Source: Heliocidaris tuberculata
Taxonomy: Eukaryota > Echinodermata > Echinoidea > Camarodonta > Echinometridae
Direction: 5' to 3'
Length of the DNA: 64,000 nucleotides
Assembly (NCBI GenBank): GCA_025618425.1
Contig: CM046844.1
Coordinates: forward strand, 19,812,324 to 19,876,323
In this document: one piece after another, positions 51,355 to 63,568 of the stretch
How positions within the stretch are numbered: position 1 is the stretch's first letter
Layout: each line of letters opens with the position of its first letter
The notes under the pieces: model-generated
The model's database searches: none
The model's input: the letters and a program-made list of their open reading frames with translations, nothing else
Told to the model about the DNA's origin: nothing
Position numbers and translations under genes: made by a program

Positions 51355-53065
51355 GGGTTGTCACCAGGGACTTTTTAGTGGTGGAAATTTTATCGTCGAC
51401 ACTTTTTGAGAGAGAGGGGAAAGTTTATTGGCTCATAATAAGGCAGGTGAAGTTAAACCTGGTTTTACATACAGTGATTTATGGAGTGCCAAGTGTCAAG
51501 CTTTTTCTGAGTAGATTGTTTTAATTGTGCAGCAAAATTGATGAACTAAATGAATCCTATCATGAATCGAAAATGCAAAATTGATTACATTTTGACATAA
51601 TTTTTGTTTGTTAATTTAGTTACAAATGCATTATTATGTTTTGTTTGGATATTTGTTACAGTATGAGGAGGTGACATTCGGCACTCCATAACTCAGGAGA
51701 CTAAATCTACCCAATGACCTTTGACTACAATTAAACTCTAGGCTACTAGTTCACATCAACTAAACCAACAACAGCAATGACTTACATTTTTTCAGCATTT
51801 ATTAAACTACAACCCATGTTCTATATTATTCAATGTGGTTGAAATATTTGAATGGTAGAGCTCCCTCTGTAGTTGAGAATAAGTTAGTCTGTTCATGGGA
51901 AAACCCAGTCGTCCTGAGTTCAATGGGCAGTGGTAATATAAAGTCATCAGTGGGAAGTCTTTTTTCTATTTTAAACTTTAATAACCGTAGTTTTGGTTTT
52001 GATCACATTCAATTAGTTCTTATGGAAACCTTATCAGCATTAATGAATACTTTGACTTGAGAAATAATGATGAATTTGATATCATTACCTTTATGAAAGA
52101 CAAGTTGGAGAGGAAGGCTGGAGTAATTCTAATGACCCGGGTACCTTAATTGTGCGTACATGCACATGTACCAGGTAGATACAGTGTAAATGAGTAGGCT
52201 TGTTTAATTTTCTTCATTGAATAGCTAGATTTCATAGATATGAAAATAAGGGAAAAAGCGGCAGAACACTTCATTAACCACTGCAGTCACTGTATAGGCT
52301 GCAGTTTAAATCACATGTTTATTTTTTGATAATCCTATTAACATGGTTGCACCTTGCTAGGCCTGTTCACAAATATATTCAAATTTTATGCATACTTTTA
52401 AAAGTAACAAAGGTTGTGTTTGACAGCCTGAAAGCTTGTCAGAGGCTTGTCAGACATAGCAACAAGTAATGTATGCAAACTGGATTCCAAGTATTGTAGT
52501 TCATTCGTTAATAACAGGTTAATGGAATACCTTGTTACTACTAAGGTCCCCAGGAAAGAAGCATCAGTAAATTTGAATAACTTTGCGGACAGGTCTATTA
52601 AAAATTGTGTTCTGCCACTCCAAACTAGTTGTGTGATATTTAGGTTACAAGTGGTGAGATACATTCATATGTTGGCAAAAGCCCTCTAGACACACAAAAT
52701 CCATCGATCTGCTCTTTCAGGACCATCTTAGCTAGATATTGAAAATCAGAAATCTTGTTAACATGGAGTCCATACCATTTTAAACGGCATACAGCATACA
52801 GGTGTCAATGATGGAGTAATTGCCATTTAAACAATGTAGTAGAGGGAGAACTATATTATGAGCAAATCCAGAGTCACCCAAGGACCCCCTCCCGCAAGCC
52901 TGAGAACTATTGTGTTTTTTCCTGTTTGCTTGCGGGACATCTTTTAGTGTAAATCAACACCAAAAAGACTTGATGACCTCCCTATTACAAAGTTCTGGAT
53001 CTACTCCTGCACAGGTAGTTATATTTGTACATAGGTCCTTGTTAGTAGCCTCTGACCAGATAGTC
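51355..53065. other. Gene-free stretch
   Basis: No conserved coding region seen. An open frame at about 52429-52689 (SDIATSNVCKLDSKYC...) lacks an early ATG and resembles nothing I know. No repeats shared with the rest of the window. Confidence 0.4.
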
Positions 53066-53070
53066 AGTCT

Positions 53071-53207
53071 GGGCCCTGTTTCATGGAACTTGTCATCAGT
53101 GACAAGTTGCAATAACTGTTATAAGCTACTGAAATCCTTGCATCTGATTGGCTGAGAGCAAATTTGTCGGTAAAAATCACCGACAAGACACTTGATGAAA
53201 CGCCCCC
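53071..53207. mobile_element. Palindromic MITE, GGGCCCTGTTTCATGGAACT copy
   Basis: Third copy of the family at 33119-33266. GGGCCCTGTTTCATGGAACT begins it; CATCTGATTGGCTGAGAGCA lies in the centre and GATGAAACGCCCCCC forms the damaged right end. The centre is inverted relative to the 33119 copy. Confidence 0.7.
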
Positions 53208-53372
53208 CTTGTGGTCACTCTCCTGTTTCCAAAATGAAATCTGAAACTCTTTGCCCCGCCCCCCCCCACAAAAAAAAAAAATCCCATTTTGCAGAATGAT
53301 TGGAAATTTGTATTCTTGACTTGTTAAGTCAAGCTTTAAGAGTTTTAACAAGTTTTTTTTTTTTGCATTGTA

Positions 53373-53551
53373 GTACCCTTTGTATTAAAAGACAAACGTC
53401 ATTGGCACAAAAGGCCACAAGTTATCACCTCATTTTCTCACCGTGTGTACAGTCGTGCTGTTCACAAGCCATTGCCATCCAAACAAGGGCCCAGTCAAAC
53501 AGGCAGAAGTCTAAGCTTCAAGTTCTGGAAGAGTTTGAAAGGAGGTGCTAG
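53373..53551 (+). CDS. Tentative terminal coding exon of the Lys-rich gene
   Basis: A twelve-T tract and GCATTGTAG form a good acceptor. In the phase left by 47978 the frame reads LCIKRQTSLAQKATSYHLIF ... LQVLEEFERRC and stops at TAG 53549-53551. A second frame is also open for about 80 codons, so the reading frame is not secure. Confidence 0.25.
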
Positions 53552-53991
53552 ACCCACAAGGTCTTGGAACAAAGAACTCTGCAATCAACAGGGACCCCGT
53601 CTCAATGCCAACATGACACGATGACATGGCTAGAATCAACACGATCTCAAGAAGGATCGGGTCCTTAACAATAACTGTGTCGCATGATAGACACACACTC
53701 CACCCCTATATTTTCAATACAAATATAGATGAAATAATGAACTGTGTACATAACACACTACCTATCAATCACCATTTGAAGAAGGCTGCACATCTGCACT
53801 GGTTGGAGTATGAGACACCTTTCGGTTTTTCAGTGGGTTGCATGTTTTCTTTCACTTTTCTTTCTTTTTTTATTTCTGCAAATGCAAAAATTGAATTTTC
53901 TTGTAATTTGATATATTCTTTTATTGAGATTATTATGGTATTAATTGAAAAATTATGTTGATTTTACTTATGTTGAGAAAGTTATAGGTAT

Positions 53992-54583
53992 TTAAAGGGA
54001 AATCCAACCTTAATAGCAAGTTGCTTTGAAAGAAAGCGGAAAAATCAGAGTAGCAGATTGGTGAAAATTTGAACGAAATCGGACAAGCAGTAAGAAAGTT
54101 ATGAATTTTTGAAAGTTGTAATCACTATACATATGGGAATTTCAAATTGGCAGAATAGGTAATGTCACTGTGATGTAGCTGTGGACAACTCCCCCATTCG
54201 CTCCAACACACAAAATGACTAAAATGTCACTTTTTTCAAAATGTATTACTCAGTAGGATCTTTTTCTTTCATGAGGACCTATAACAATATGCTATCTCTA
54301 AAATATTTTGAGTAATGCCCTGAGGGTAAAAGTGCCTCGAAGAAAACCGCAAATTAATGATATTTTTGTGTACGACACATGGGAGAGTTGTCCACAAAAA
54401 TGTCACAATCGAATCACCAAATTGCCAATTTGAAATTTGCATAGATGTAGTGATCTCATTTTTCAAACATCCATAACTTTCTTATTCCTTGTCCGATTTC
54501 TTTCAAACTTTCACCATCCTGTTTTTCTTATTTTCCTGCTTTTACACATATCATCTCATTACCAAGGTTGGATTGCCCTTTAA
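53992..54583. mobile_element. Complete palindromic MITE, TTAAAGGGAAATCCAACC family
   Basis: 592 bp, start TTAAAGGGAAATCCAACCTT and end AAGGTTGGATTGCCCTTTAA. Same family as 29456-30047 but in opposite orientation. The two copies agree closely along their length (CTCCCCCATTCGCTCC / AATATTTTGAGTAATGCCC). Confidence 0.85.
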
Positions 54584-54697
54584 GTAATCATCCTAAGGAC
54601 CTATGATTCGAAGCCCTATGCAATAAATAACCTCAACTAGGTACTGGTTGTCAGTGCCTTACCTAAATCTACAGAGCAATTGTGTGTATGATAGATA

Positions 54698-54720
54698 CAA
54701 AGAGAGAAAGAGGGTTGAGG

Positions 54721-54751
<31 letters not shown>

Positions 54752-54972
54752 TGACAGAGAGAGAGAGAGAGAGAGAAATATATGGAGACATAGAGAGGGG
54801 GAGTTTAAAAAAATGATTATGAAGAATAGAGAGAGAGAAAGAAAGAGATAGAGAGAGCTAGAAAGGAGGGTAGACTGGTCCATAGAGAGGAAGAGAGAGA
54901 GAAAGAGACAGTGTAATGAGTAATGAGGCAGTGTTAGACAGAGAGAGAGAGAGATCTATGAGTTAGGAGGAG

Positions 54973-55016
<44 letters not shown>
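54698..55016. repeat. (GA)n microsatellite, interrupted
   Basis: Several GAGAGA blocks, the longest at about 54974-55014, separated by short unique stretches. Arg/Glu and Ser/Leu frames across it are artefacts. Confidence 0.95.
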
Positions 55017-55954
55017 AAAGGGTAGAGGATGGTAGTATCACATTCAGCAGAGTACATACAGTGTATATCAATGTAAGACCTCGATCCTAATTCATGATTA
55101 AATGCATCATAGATTGAATGAGATTGATTCTCCAGGACACACCCAAAATTCAGTGTCTTCTAGTCTAGCTTCAATCAAATAGCTCCATGTGTGATCCTGT
55201 CCTCAAGATTGTCTGCTGTTTTTTTAATTTGAAAATCCTCCCGACTCTTTCATCCTGGTTTGGACATTCATGTATTTGTTTAACTTTTAATTTTGATAGC
55301 AGGTCACATTGTATTTGACTCCTACCTATATGTCTACACAAATGTAAATGTGGTAGCTTATGGTTCCTCTTAATCCTCAAGCTAAGACCTGGAAAATTAA
55401 ACCGAACTTCAGTGATCAAGTCCCCACTTCCCTCTCATTTTCTTCCCCAATGTCATACCGGGAAAATGTAATTCCTGAGTCATACAGACTGTACGTGTCA
55501 CATAAATGGAAATTGCAACAAAACTTGAGACTAACCATACAATACACCAATTTTTTTCCCCTCATCATTATAATAATTCTTTGTTTTGATAGAAGTTTAT
55601 GTGTTCATCTATTTAAAGCTGTACAGTGTTGACTTGCCCCCCTATGCCGCCAGACAATAAACCTGGTCATGAATTTTCATCACCTTGTCCCTGACCCACA
55701 TGCTGCATCGGGGTATCCCCCGGCAACCGTGGTGCCCATTGTTTTGTTGACATAGCAACCGGCAGGCAGCGTCCAAGCCAGAAGCTCATACTTCTTTGTT
55801 TCTTTGTTTCTGCCAATTAGTTTGTTGTGCATGAGTTTAGTAATCGTTACTTCGATGATTACGTTGCAATGCCAACAATAGACCATCATCCTTGACTGTG
55901 TGATATGATCTGTGTGCTGTTCATAGATCAATTAATCAATGTTCAAAGATACTC

Positions 55955-56455
55955 AACATAAAGGATAGCAAAAAGGAATTAGAATGAAAGGTGTTAAATA
56001 TAGTCTCGCATTGTTCTACGTGTGTCAAAAGATACTTGTACAAAATATTGTTTTCCATCAATGATTTCAGATGAATTTTAGTGTAATTTGGCTGAGAGGA
56101 AGGGCTATATAGGCCCATACGCTAGAATCCATCTTGAGGGAGCCACACCTCCCTCACATAGCAGTCTCAGAGATTCGTAGAAATCGCAGACACATGGCTT
56201 GACCATATGTTTTACACATATATCTGATTCACATTGACATCTTTAGAATATATTTGCCTGGTCAGGCACATAAATGATTTTTTCCTTCTCATTTGTTTGA
56301 TATATTTACCTTAAGAATATGAAAATTCACAGCAGCTTGGTATCGCTAGTATCTTACTACTCTTCATATAAAATCAAAGAAATCACCATTTTGTTGTTGT
56401 TGTTGTGGGGGGGGGGGTTGTGGGGAGTTGGGAGGGCTTACTAAAGATTTGAATG
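55955..56455. repeat. Dispersed repeat, copy 2 (first copy 37650-38130)
   Basis: Shares ordered blocks with 37650-38130: AATATAGTCTCGCATTGTTC, TTTTCCATCAATGATTTCAG, CATAAATGATTTTTTCCTTC and ATCGCTAGTATCTTACTACT. A TTG/G-run tract interrupts it near 56391-56416. Confidence 0.6.
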
Positions 56456-56459
56456 AGCT

Positions 56460-58700
56460 AGAGGAAGTGCAAGTGACACCTTGACAGTAAGCTGATCTGA
56501 ATAAAAGCTGAAAATTTGAGAGGAATAGATGTTAAAAGTTTGAAAAAAATCTGATATAGATGGGTAAGTTTATTAATTCTTGAAAAGTTATTTTAAAAAT
56601 GAGTAGCTCTGATTTTCTTTGTCAATTACTCTTATACTTGTTTGTCTTTAAATCTTCAAAAATGTTCATCTTCTTAAATGTTAAAGGCATTGATTAACTT
56701 TGCCCAGGATTGAAAAAAAAAATCACTGTTCCAGCTAATGCTGTAATCATAATTGCAAACCTTTAGCTCAGACAGGAATCACCTGAGTTTTATAAGCTGA
56801 TCAGTCGTTTATATATCAAGATATTTACAATTGAATATTGATGTCGGGATAGAGTACCACCGAACCCTAAAGAACTCTTACGGTTGGCATACCTCGCTCT
56901 ATCACAGAATACCGTACGGGCTGGAAACCCGCTCTGAAATCGCCAAGCGCTGGTGCTTGGTTTTTGTGACTGCAGCGCAGCGAAGAAGCCGAGCGACTTG
57001 CGCTAGCGATTGATCGCGATTTTCTCTTTTTTAGGATAGTAAACGGGTTCCATTTTCTCTCATACTTTCACATATCCTTAATTATATATGTAGTTAGAGG
57101 ACTGCACACAATTCACTGGCATTTGAGCTGATTTTACAATTTTTCACAAAGTTAATCAATCACTTTAATAATAATGATGGTAATAATAATAGTAATCGAA
57201 ATAGTAGATGTAATCATTTTTGAAAGTTGATGTATCTGCCTTCAAATAATAGGGCCCAAGGTGCACATGACAATGCAAAAATTTCAGTTATACAAAAGAT
57301 ACAAAATTAACCAAACTTTAAAATACAAACAAATTGATACAAAAGACACAGAAAACTAACAAATGTTTAAATAAGAAGTATAGATTTAAATCTACTTCTA
57401 ATTTAAAGCAGACATTTTTCATGTTTTCAGTGTGATATGTTTCAGGAACTTGTCCATTTTTTTCGGGGAAAAAATTAAAATTCATAATTTTTTTTTGGGG
57501 GGGATTCAAACTAGTTGGAGAATTAAGCTGAAAAATCATAGAACTGCCTTTGCTCACTACTGCATTTAGGATCCATACATGTACATTGCATAATCTAAAC
57601 AAAAAATGTAAAGTCTGAAAGATCCTAACTTGAACTTTGCTTCCCCATTAATCACCTTTAAATTATTGATCACTGATCGTCGTTGTTAACGTAGATATTA
57701 CTGATTGTGTGAACAGTACACATACAGATCCTGTGTTCATAATTCGCGCGAAGGGTATGACCCGGAAGTTTAACATGAACAGAGAGGTCATCGTCAGCTT
57801 GAAGTGTTTTCTGTCCACTCTGTCCGAAACAGAGAGGTCATCGTTCGCTTAAAGTTTTTTCTGTCCACTCTGTCTGAAACTGACGGAGGACCCCCCCCCC
57901 CCCCCCCCCCCCCCCTGCTCGTGGTTTCAGCGTTAACCACCAGCTCGCTTGTGGTTCTAGAACTAGAAGTAGACTTAAAGTTTCGAAACTACGAGTTCGT
58001 TCATATGGTCTGAAACTGCAAGATAACTATGGTTAACTTAAAGTTTTGAAACTACAAGCGAAAATTAAAATTTAGCTCCCTTCATGTGAATCTGACTTAT
58101 ATTACAGTAATGAACTGTTACACTCTTCATCTTTTGAACAACTGTAAAGAGACAATGAAAAAGCTGTTCTTAAAAAAAAAAAAACGAACTACGTTGTACA
58201 AAGGTTAAACTGGAGTTTAGAGGCTAGAAAACGAGGGAAATTTTCATGGCAAGCCATGTAAAGCATTTTTAATCTCTTTTGTGCTCTTTATAGTTTATTC
58301 CACTATTTAAAAGCCTAGGTAATTTTTATCCATGCAGAGTAGGAAATATCTTTTCTATCAATCACAGAAGTAATTTGACATGTAGTAGATTACTGGGGCG
58401 GGGCTTGCAAATACATACAATGTAGCGCTTCAAAGTTCGAACATACAGACTTGACTTCATACAATGATACATTACTGAGAAATGATACAATACTGTGTGT
58501 GGGCAGAAAATGTTAGGCTTTGAAGTTCCCTGTTGCTAGGCTTTAATGTTCCACATAGTAGACACATACATTGTAGTCCAACAACCAAGACCAGGGTTGG
58601 GAGAACTTATCAAGTGATCATCATTTTGAGTTGTTCGAAACATGCAGGAAAATCGCAGTTTACAGTTTCGAATCATGCCCCTGTGTTTCTCGTGATTTTA
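56460..58700. other. Gene-free stretch with a long poly-C tract
   Basis: A C-run of about 25 bases lies at 57890-57914. Before it, the phrase GTTTTCTGTCCACTCTGTC occurs twice (about 57806 and 57857) in an imperfect tandem duplication. No coding or RNA gene is supported. Confidence 0.45.
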
Positions 58701-58707
58701 ATGTCAT

Positions 58708-59011
58708 CGTTTTTACGAACTGACAAATTCGTGCACGCGCGCAAATACGCGCTTTGGAGATAACGGTTTTACGAACTGTCGAATCATGTTTGAATGGCCA
58801 GTGCTTCCTTATTCCGTATTAATATACACATAATAATGTACACCATTTCAAAATTAAAGTCATAAGCTTCTTTTAATGTATATATTGATACACATGCAAT
58901 TATGCAACGAAAGCGAATTCCGTTATCTAAGTACACCTAAATCTATAAATGCGTTTCCGGCCAATTGAAGTTTCTGCACAGCGCGCATGGATTCATCAGT
59001 TCGTAAAAACG
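58708..59011. mobile_element. Candidate MITE, CGTTTTTACGAACTGA ends
   Basis: CGTTTTTACGAACTGACAAA at the left and TCAGTTCGTAAAAACG at the right are inverted and extend inward as GTGCACGCGCGC / GCGCGCATGG. 304 bp with no coding capacity. Confidence 0.55.
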
Positions 59012-59139
59012 GCAATGTTAATAGCTTTAACTTGGCATTTATTGCTGTTGCAACTACCTACATGTATACTACTATAGTCAAGGATTGTAATTCCGAACAG
59101 ATTGTATTACCGTACGTGTACAGTTAAGCGCCTAAAATG

Positions 59140-59175
59140 GGTTTTCATACGCGTGGGATTACGCGTATGAAAACC
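59140..59175. repeat. Perfect 15-bp hairpin
   Basis: GGTTTTCATACGCGT and ACGCGTATGAAAACC around GGGATT. Each arm contains an ACGCGT site. Confidence 0.85.
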
Positions 59176-59452
59176 ACACTATTGAAACAGAGGTTGTGTC
59201 TTTCTCCCATAGGTTTCACACGTTCGGAAATACAGTACCTTTTTCAAGAGACCAAAATGCCGCGTCGTTGGGAAGGGGTTCACTCGGAAGGGAATATCGT
59301 ATTAAATCTAGGTTATCTTTTTAAAATTCCATCAACTTCTTTTTCTGTAGGACTTTGAGCATTCATTATGTAAGTTTGACAGATATTCGTTTGAGATTTA
59401 ATTTTCTATCGTTGATTTTCTGAAAAGTGTTCGGACACTGGATCAACCACCA

Positions 59453-59521
59453 TACTACTACTACTACTACTACTACTACTGCTACTGCTACTACTGATAC
59501 TACTACTGATACTACTGATAT

Positions 59522-59594
<73 letters not shown>

Positions 59595-59616
59595 GCTACT
59601 ACTGCTACTACTACTG

Positions 59617-59652
<36 letters not shown>

Positions 59653-59734
59653 TTACTACTACTACTACTACTATTACTACTACTACTACTACTACTACTA
59701 CCACTACTACCACTACCACCACTATTACTACTAT

Positions 59735-59805
<71 letters not shown>

Positions 59806-59830
59806 TTACTACATATACTACTATTACTTA
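59453..59830. repeat. (CTA)n microsatellite, about 375 bp
   Basis: CTA units with scattered CTG, ATT and CCA variants. The poly-Thr and poly-Val frames that span it are products of the repeat. Confidence 0.97.
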
Positions 59831-59879
59831 TTAGTTGTTACTACAACATGTACTACTACTACTACACATTCTCCAATTC

Positions 59880-61620
59880 TTAAGTATTTCTTATACTCCT
59901 TTGCACCACATTATCATAGGAAGGGTCAGGGTGATTTGGCTTTTTTCAGTAATAAGTAATAAGTTTGTAAATAAATTTTTAAAGTAATAATGTCATTTAT
60001 ATTCAAGGTCATGTATCCATAATTTTTAAATGTAAGATTTGTTTATGTTTGATTTAGGACAAATGTCATCTGATTTATATTATGGATTAATAGTTTCATG
60101 ATCCCTTCATATTTTGCAAGTTTAATCTTTTTTCATTGAGCGATTAAGATTAAATCCATATGTACATTAATTGACATGAATTTGATTTGCCCTCCCAAGT
60201 AGCCTTTCGGGATAAAATTCCTATGATACTTCATCAGGGAACACTATTGCCATTTGATGTCAACCAATGGTTGATGCAGTAATGCATTTGGTTCACAACC
60301 GTGTGGGTTGGCACCAAAAATTGGAAATTAGAACTTGTCGAATTTGTTTAACAGCCCTCCATGAAGACTGTTTGTATTGGTTGGTTTGTGAGGCAACACC
60401 TCTCTTGAACAAGACTGTCAAAGACAATTGAAGAAAGCAAAACTGAAGCAGACACGGCCCTTTGTGAACTTCACATCTTGTGTAATTTTTTTTTTCTCCT
60501 CAGTCTCTCAATGTCTTTGTCATTGTGTTCACCAATTGGATCTCGCCTTTGAAAAATATCAATGTAAAAATTATTTGATGTTATTGTTAGCACCTCACGC
60601 GTCATGGCTTTTTGATTTTGTCATGAAGGTTTTTCTCACAAATGGAGAGAAAAACATGTCATGAAAGATGAGCAGATAGTCACGGTGTATTCTTTTCAAT
60701 GTTAAGTTCACATTTGTTAAATGCTTTAATTGTATTATGTGTAACGATTGATGAATCAGATCAAATCAAATCAAATCAAAGCAGTTGATGAAAGGTACCA
60801 CTGATTTGAAGTACATGTACCTGTGGATTTTATAGACCTGGTACTTTATGGTAGACTGATACTAGTTGTCTCTTTTATGCTGTTCATGGAAGGTATGCAA
60901 ACTTATGTCCTTGGAAAATATTGTTTACCTCTTCTTTTTTTCATCAAAAATATGATTTGACAATAGGAACCCAAACATCAGTGATGTTCCCAGGCTTTAA
61001 CTATGAATCATTTGAATGTGGAGATGACCCAGAAATTACGAAGTATTGTCATTCAGAAAACCAAAATCACCACAAGGCCTGAGAATACGTTAGCTTTGGA
61101 CAGTTCCCCCCCCCCCCCCAAGAATGGAAACTACAGTCATGTACAGTGAAAACGTGGGGAAAATTAAAGAAAAATTTCCTGATTTTTTTCTTGCTCTTTT
61201 AGTGCGCTAGTTCTTGTTGCAATATTTGAAACTTTCCATTCTGTATTTGTCACTAATTGAAAACATGAATAAGTTAATTGTAAATAATGATAATAGTAAA
61301 GAATAATAACAACATTCACAATAAAGCTGATTTACTGATAACTGTTTTAGTATCTATTCTCGGTTTTGAACACATACCACTGTTTACATACCATTATACT
61401 CTCATATGTTATCTATTATTATGTATATATTCTGTATTTTTGTTGATCGTGTCCTGTACATGTATGTATATTTCCATTTGTTATGCCTGCATGCGTATGT
61501 TTGCAAATAAGACAAATTTCCTTATAAATATGGACAATAAAACATAGTAATGATATATCATTAAATTATACCTTTAAACTGTCACAGAACATGCCACATG
61601 GTGAAATACACAGCCTTCTA
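59880..61620. other. Gene-free stretch
   Basis: AT-rich, no conserved frame. A short (ATCAA)n tract at 60757-60780 may be a retroposon tail and a C-run lies at 61107-61120. Confidence 0.4.
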
Positions 61621-61624
61621 GTCT

Positions 61625-62040
61625 TAACCCTTTCAGGACAGGAATTATTTAAGAGGCTGAATTGATCACATTTTGTTCTTCAAATTGGCAACAATTATAT
61701 TTTTCTTTTCATGCTACGTGGTTCTAATAAATTGTAATGTATTTGAAAACAGTATACATGGTTACCAATATTTTTGAAAAGTTGAAAAAATTGCCAATTT
61801 TGTTAAAAAACAATGATTTTAAACCTCACAATGTGTTGCCAATTTAAGGATTTTAAAGCTTGTTCTCCTTTTTTAAATTCCTGACATCAAATGCAATATG
61901 GTCATGCAACAAAAATGGAGATAGTGTGTGCAGAATTTTTTTTCTCTTTCTACTAATGCATCTGGTATATTTTTTAGAGCTCTGAATAAAAAATTATTGA
62001 GCCAAACCACAAAATGTGGTCAATTGTCTTGAAAGGGTTA
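61625..62040. mobile_element. MITE, TAACCCTTTCAGG family, long copy
   Basis: 416 bp; start TAACCCTTTCAGGACAG, end TTGTCTTGAAAGGGTTA. Shares both ends and several interior blocks with 3595-3830, but has about 180 more bases in the middle. Confidence 0.7.
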
Positions 62041-62963
62041 AAAAGATTTTAATGAATCTTTTGATGAAAACATTTCTGATGAAATGATGGGGCATATCTT
62101 GCGGAGGGCAGGTGCAACTATTTGCCAGCTTTTCAGTTTTCAAAAATGTTTGCCGGAGAGAAAAACGTGTATCTAATGACCCCAGATTGTTTCCTTAATT
62201 TCAAGATTAAAATCTAATCGTAGAGAGCTATGTAAAGAAGTACATTCAGATGACGTTGATGGATTTGTTTACATTGATCTTCAAGTTTGTGTGATAAAAC
62301 CCAACAAGAACTTCAGCGATAAACCCCGAACAAGAACTTCGGACTCTATTCGTCCTCTGAGTAATGCTTTGTTCTGGCATTAAATTTGCATTCTAAAAAT
62401 GAACATGATTTTGTAAATTTCTTAATTGATGTTGATGAATTAAATGGGGAGCCTCAATCATATTTTATATATTATTTGGAATGTTATAAGAAGAATGGAA
62501 CAAATTCTGAAAGTTTTCTGAAAATCACTAAACATTATAGAGATATACATACATGTCGTTATATAACTTTATAGTAATTTTGCATATTTGGTTTGATGCA
62601 ATACATGTGTTTCTAGATTGACGTTGTCCAAATCTTATTGAATTTACCATATACATGTATATATTTTTATGTGGGGAGAGATGATGAGGTGTAATTAGTT
62701 GGGAATCAGGGGTGCTATCCATGATGAACTACATTGGGGCAACTACCCAAAGCACCTTTTGATCAATGTCCCTGTTAAAAGTCGGTATCAAATCGGTAAA
62801 AATTTGAATTTGATTCATGATGGTTACTTTTATGTAAAGCTTATTTATGAAGAAGAGATCATCTTATGCATTAGCACCAAATGACAGGAATAATGTTATT
62901 CATACATGTACACGTAGGTGTTTTTTTTTGTTGGGGGGGGGGGGGTGTATTTCATTGGCTTAT
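62041..62963. other. Gene-free stretch
   Basis: Two AT-rich open frames of about 60-70 codons (62365-62574 and 62699-62884) lack early ATG codons and known motifs; I do not call them genes. A G-run lies at 62932-62945. Confidence 0.4.
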
Positions 62964-63568
62964 TTAAAGGCCAAGTCCACAATAATATCAAGTTGTTTTG
63001 AATAGAGTAAAGTTAAACAAGCATAACATTGAAAATGTCACTGAAATCGGATCTAAAATAAGAAAGTTATGACATTTTGAAGTTTTGCATTATTTCATTG
63101 ATATGCATAATATGGGCAGTATGGAAATGAGTGAACCGATGATGTCACACACTCACTTTTCCTTATGTATTTTATTATATGAAATTTCAAATATTTCAAT
63201 TTTTATGGATGTGATAATAAAGAATCCCTCCCTTGTATCAAAATAAGTTACAATAATGATGATTTTACATGTTCCATAAGGAGTCAAACCATGTTTTACA
63301 TTATTGAAGCAAAAAAATTGAAATATATGATATTTCATATAATAAAATACATAAGGAAAAATGAGTGTGTGACATCGATTCACTCATTTGCATACCCCCC
63401 CCCCCCCCAGTTATGCATATCGCTGTTTCAAGAAATAATGCAAAACATCAAAATGTTGTAACTTTTTTATTTAACATCTGATTTCAATAAAATTTTCACT
63501 GTTATGTATGTTTAATTTTACTCTATTTATTCAAATCAACTTGATATTACTGTGAACTTGGCCTTTAA
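62964..63568. mobile_element. Palindromic MITE, TTAAAGGCCAAGTCCAC family
   Basis: 605 bp with ends TTAAAGGCCAAGTCCACAAT and TTGGCCTTTAA. The arms are complementary over almost the whole length, including inner blocks CTTATGTATTTTATTATATG / CATATAATAAAATACATAAG. A C-run at 63395-63408 breaks the symmetry. No genuine coding frame. Confidence 0.85.

Noticed and set aside
52429..52689. Open frame of about 85 codons
   Set aside because: No ATG near its start, no recognised motif, and the splice borders are not convincing.
56831..57013. 5S rRNA or snRNA gene near an unusually GC-balanced block
   Set aside because: No match to 5S or U-snRNA box sequences, and no folding pattern that I could support.
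59366..59834. Poly-Thr and poly-Val frames of more than 110 codons
   Set aside because: They are translations of the CTA microsatellite.
62386..62884. Two open frames of about 60 codons
   Set aside because: They start at TTG codons and lie in AT-rich DNA with no homology or splice context.
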